Positions 62,037-64,000 of a DNA stretch of 64,000 bases are shown in pieces. Made by a program: the position numbers and the translations under genes. The first letter of the stretch is position 1; each line of letters begins with the position of its first letter. The DNA is from an uncultured Bacteroidota bacterium (GTDB lineage: Bacteria > Bacteroidota > Bacteroidia > Chitinophagales > Chitinophagaceae), in the NCBI GenBank assembly GCA_903903635.1, contig CAIUZK010000225.1, positions 1 to 64,000 of the forward strand. Reading direction: 5' to 3'. Under the pieces are notes generated by a model that worked only from the letters and a program-made list of their open reading frames with translations, ran no database searches and was not told the DNA's origin.

Positions 62037-63212
62037 TTATTTGTGAACCTGTTTACCCCATCGTTCATACACGTATTTTGAAAGCCTCATTCCCGGAGCA
62101 TCAATGTACCGGGCCATAAGCCAGGAAACACAAAGTGAAAAAGCCAGCGTAAGAACAAATACAATAGCAGTAGTGTGATTATATCCAAATTGGTCGTGCA
62201 GCTTCAGGAATAAAAAGCAGCTTAAAGAGCCCAGGATAATGGGGTGCAGCAGATAAAATGAAAACGAGATATAGCCCAGGAACCTGAAAATGCGAAGGCT
62301 GATGAAGCGTTGCAGACGGGGTGAAATAACAAATGCCATAACCAGGAAAAAGGCGCCTGCAACAGGAATCCATTCCCAATGCATCAGCACCGGATGTGGC
62401 ATTTTCGCGAATATAGTTCCTTCCAGTTCAAACCTGGCAGGGAAAGAACCAAGCAGCAGTGCAGCAACGAGGAGTGCTGTGCTAAGAATAGTGTTAAAAT
62501 ACCTGTTGCTGTTTTTGGTGAATTTTTCGACATAATTCAAGCTTATGCCAAAAATAAATGTTGCATATTGTTCTCTATCGGTGAGCATAAAATAGAGAAA
62601 CACAAAAATCAGCATTAAAAAGCGGTTCTTAATCTGGTGGGTCAGGGCAAGAAATCCGAAAATGAGGAAAGAGCCAAATAATTCAATGGTCATGGTCCAC
62701 ATACTATTATCGAAGGAGCTATCACCCAGAAACATGGTGTCAAATAGCAGGCTATGCCATAGCTTTGAAAAGACGTCGGGGAAGTGCCAGAAACTACCTA
62801 ACCACCAATCGGAACGGGTGATTATACTGGCGGGAACATTGTAATAAAAACCAGCCAGCATTAGTATCCAGGAGAGTAAGATGGTAAATGCAACCGGAAA
62901 ATACAAGCGCAAAAACCTTCTGTTAGCTGAAGACAATACAATATTCAGATTGTTTTCAATGAAGTATTTTCTGCTCAGAACGTAACCGCTGAGTACAAAA
63001 AATATATTGACGCAAAAACGGCCGCTTGTAAAAACACTGAAAATACTCTTGCCATATAGTATTTCAAGGTTATTGGCAAGGTGAACAGCCTTAGGGTCGA
63101 AACTGGCAAATGAGCTATAAAATGTGAGTAAAAAGTGATAAAAAAACACACATAGTGCAGCAACGCCCCGGATGCCATCGAGATAGACTATTTTATCAGT
63201 ACTTTTTGCCAT
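62037..63212 (-). CDS. acyltransferase 3 family membrane protein
   Basis: Ten or so membrane helices with the family opening IVYLDGIRGVAALCVFFYHF (catalytic histidine in the first helix, DGxRG motif), then SGRFCVNIFFVLSGYVLSRKYF and the late SFSFYLLHPIILGSL. Such proteins acylate (often acetylate) sugars of LPS, exopolysaccharide or membrane lipids. The acceptor is not readable. A -7 box lies at 63238-63245. Confidence 0.9.
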   Translation of the reverse strand: MAKSTDKIVYLDGIRGVAALCVFFYHFLLTFYSSFASFDPKAVHLANNLEILYGKSIFSVFTSGRFCVNIFFVLSGYVLSRKYFIENNLNIVLSSANRRFLRLYFPVAFTILLSWILMLAGFYYNVPASIITRSDWWLGSFWHFPDVFSKLWHSLLFDTMFLGDSSFDNSMWTMTIELFGSFLIFGFLALTHQIKNRFLMLIFVFLYFMLTDREQYATFIFGISLNYVEKFTKNSNRYFNTILSTALLVAALLLGSFPARFELEGTIFAKMPHPVLMHWEWIPVAGAFFLVMAFVISPRLQRFISLRIFRFLGYISFSFYLLHPIILGSLSCFLFLKLHDQFGYNHTTAIVFVLTLAFSLCVSWLMARYIDAPGMRLSKYVYERWGKQVHK

Positions 63213-63237
63213 TAAAATTTATTCAGCCAAATGTAAA

Positions 63238-63245
63238 TAAATATT
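63238..63245 (-). promoter_or_regulatory. -7 box (TACATTTG) for the acyltransferase gene
   Basis: An exact TAnnTTTG match on the minus strand, 25 nt before the ATG at 63212. Confidence 0.5.
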
Positions 63246-63318
63246 TGAAAGGCAGAGAAAGTATAAACTACGCGGGAGCAGGGAGACTAATTATTGTGCA
63301 GGTATTAAAGAAGGCGCT

Positions 63319-64000
63319 TTAACAGGGCAATGAGAAACTAAAAACAGATCCTTTGCCAATTTCGCTATCGACCCAGATTTTTCCTTTTTGGGCCAGAATA
63401 AATTCTTTTGAAATGGACAAACCCAGTCCGGTTCCCTTTTCCTTTGATCCGGGTACCTGGAAATAGCGTTCGAAAAGGCGTGGTAAGTATTCCTTGCTGA
63501 TGCCGGGGCCTGAATCGGAAACGGAGAAAATCATATTATCCTTTTCCTTGGTTAAGCTGATGGTGATTTTTCCATTAATACCTGAGTACTTAATAGCATT
63601 GGTAAGAAAATTATTGAGCACCCAGGTGCTTTTCTCCGCATCCGCAAGGACGATGGGCAAGTTGTTGCTTACAGTTCTGATCAATTCAATATTTTTCTCT
63701 TTTGCACTGGTTGCCACTGTTTCAATGGCTTTATTAAGGATGAGTTGAGGGTTCACCATTTGAGCCTGAATTTGAATTCGTCCAGACTCAACCTGAGTCA
63801 TATTTAGTAGTTCGCTGATTATCTTCAGCACCCGTTGATTGTCCTGTTTCAGATTTCGAATCAGTTCTTTTTGTTCATCAGATAGTTTACCGATACGTTC
63901 GTCTTCCAGAAGTTTAAGACTAAAGTCGGATGCAGCGAGTGGCGTTTTCAGCTCATGCGAAATGGTAGCTATGAAATTTGTTTTAGCAACATCCAGTTCT
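63319..64000 (-). CDS. sensor histidine kinase, C-terminal part (runs off the window)
   Basis: The open frame continues to the window edge. Reading inwards: ELDVAKTNFIATISHELKTP with the phospho-accepting histidine codon at 63955-63957, a dimerisation helix pair (QKELIRNLKQDNQRVLKIIS), then the ATPase domain: N box WVLNNFLTNAIKYS, G1 DSGPGIS, F box LFERYF and G2 GTGLGLSISK, ending FSFSLPC. The sensor region lies outside the window. It autophosphorylates and signals to a response regulator that is not visible. The upstream half is missing only because of the window. Confidence 0.95.
   Translation of the reverse strand, partial: ELDVAKTNFIATISHELKTPLAASDFSLKLLEDERIGKLSDEQKELIRNLKQDNQRVLKIISELLNMTQVESGRIQIQAQMVNPQLILNKAIETVATSAKEKNIELIRTVSNNLPIVLADAEKSTWVLNNFLTNAIKYSGINGKITISLTKEKDNMIFSVSDSGPGISKEYLPRLFERYFQVPGSKEKGTGLGLSISKEFILAQKGKIWVDSEIGKGSVFSFSLPC

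Overview
The window looks like chromosomal DNA of a Bacteroidota bacterium, most likely in the Chitinophagales/Chitinophagaceae area. The signs are a type IX secretion (T9SS) component (PorQ), five complete genes for proteins with T9SS-type C-terminal sorting tails plus one tail remnant, SprB-type repeat proteins, many TAnnTTTG -7 promoter boxes, almost no Shine-Dalgarno sequences, and lineage-typical proteins (DUF5683, DUF6629, DUF2683, an LptE-TPR-SecG cluster). No prophage, CRISPR array, tRNA or rRNA was seen.

Layout. 1-3.0 kb: MntA/HepT toxin-antitoxin pair and a secreted Asp-box protein. 3.3-7.4 kb: PLP aminotransferase plus cyanophycinase, then an RMND1-like protein and a phosphatidylserine decarboxylase-like enzyme. 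7.6-12.3 kb: leftward cluster miaB, sigma54 activator, lptE, TPR gene, secG, closed by a terminator. 12.9-18.6 kb: AT-rich surface-glycan genes (glycosyltransferase, asparagine synthetase, Wzy-like polymerase, CgeB-like glycosyltransferase). 18.7-22.6 kb: DUF5683 protein, CCA-adding enzyme, macrodomain protein, class III aminotransferase. 22.7-33.9 kb: surface/secreted block with two paralogous lipoproteins, a T9SS cargo gene bracketed by 172-bp direct repeats, and two tandem SprB-repeat giant proteins. 34.3-36.4 kb: rlmI-like methyltransferase and kdsA. 36.4-40.2 kb: an accessory segment bounded by two copies of a 42-bp sequence that in one copy carries the kdsA promoter. It holds three arrays of a 90-bp repeat, the orphan 3' end of a group II intron, a GT22 mannosyltransferase, a DUF6624-like gene and a leftover T9SS tail. 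40.3-64 kb: mostly housekeeping and envelope genes (M28 peptidase, aspartate aminotransferase, queG, IMPACT protein, porQ, fabI, two T9SS cargoes, a FucP-type transporter, rpsG/rpsL, SCO1, glutathione peroxidase, DUF1624, dapA, accA, acyltransferase) and the start-less end of a sensor histidine kinase.

How it works together. Envelope building is the main theme: LPS core (kdsA), LPS export (lptE), fatty-acid synthesis (accA, fabI), phosphatidylethanolamine (PSD-like), glycan assembly, Sec export (secG) and T9SS (porQ) with its cargo. The most unusual part is 36.4-40.2 kb, where a hairpin-forming 90-bp repeat has invaded a T9SS gene and abuts the intron remnant. No complete novel defence or biosynthetic system could be demonstrated from sequence alone; the repeat family and the paired lipoproteins are the best candidates for something undescribed.
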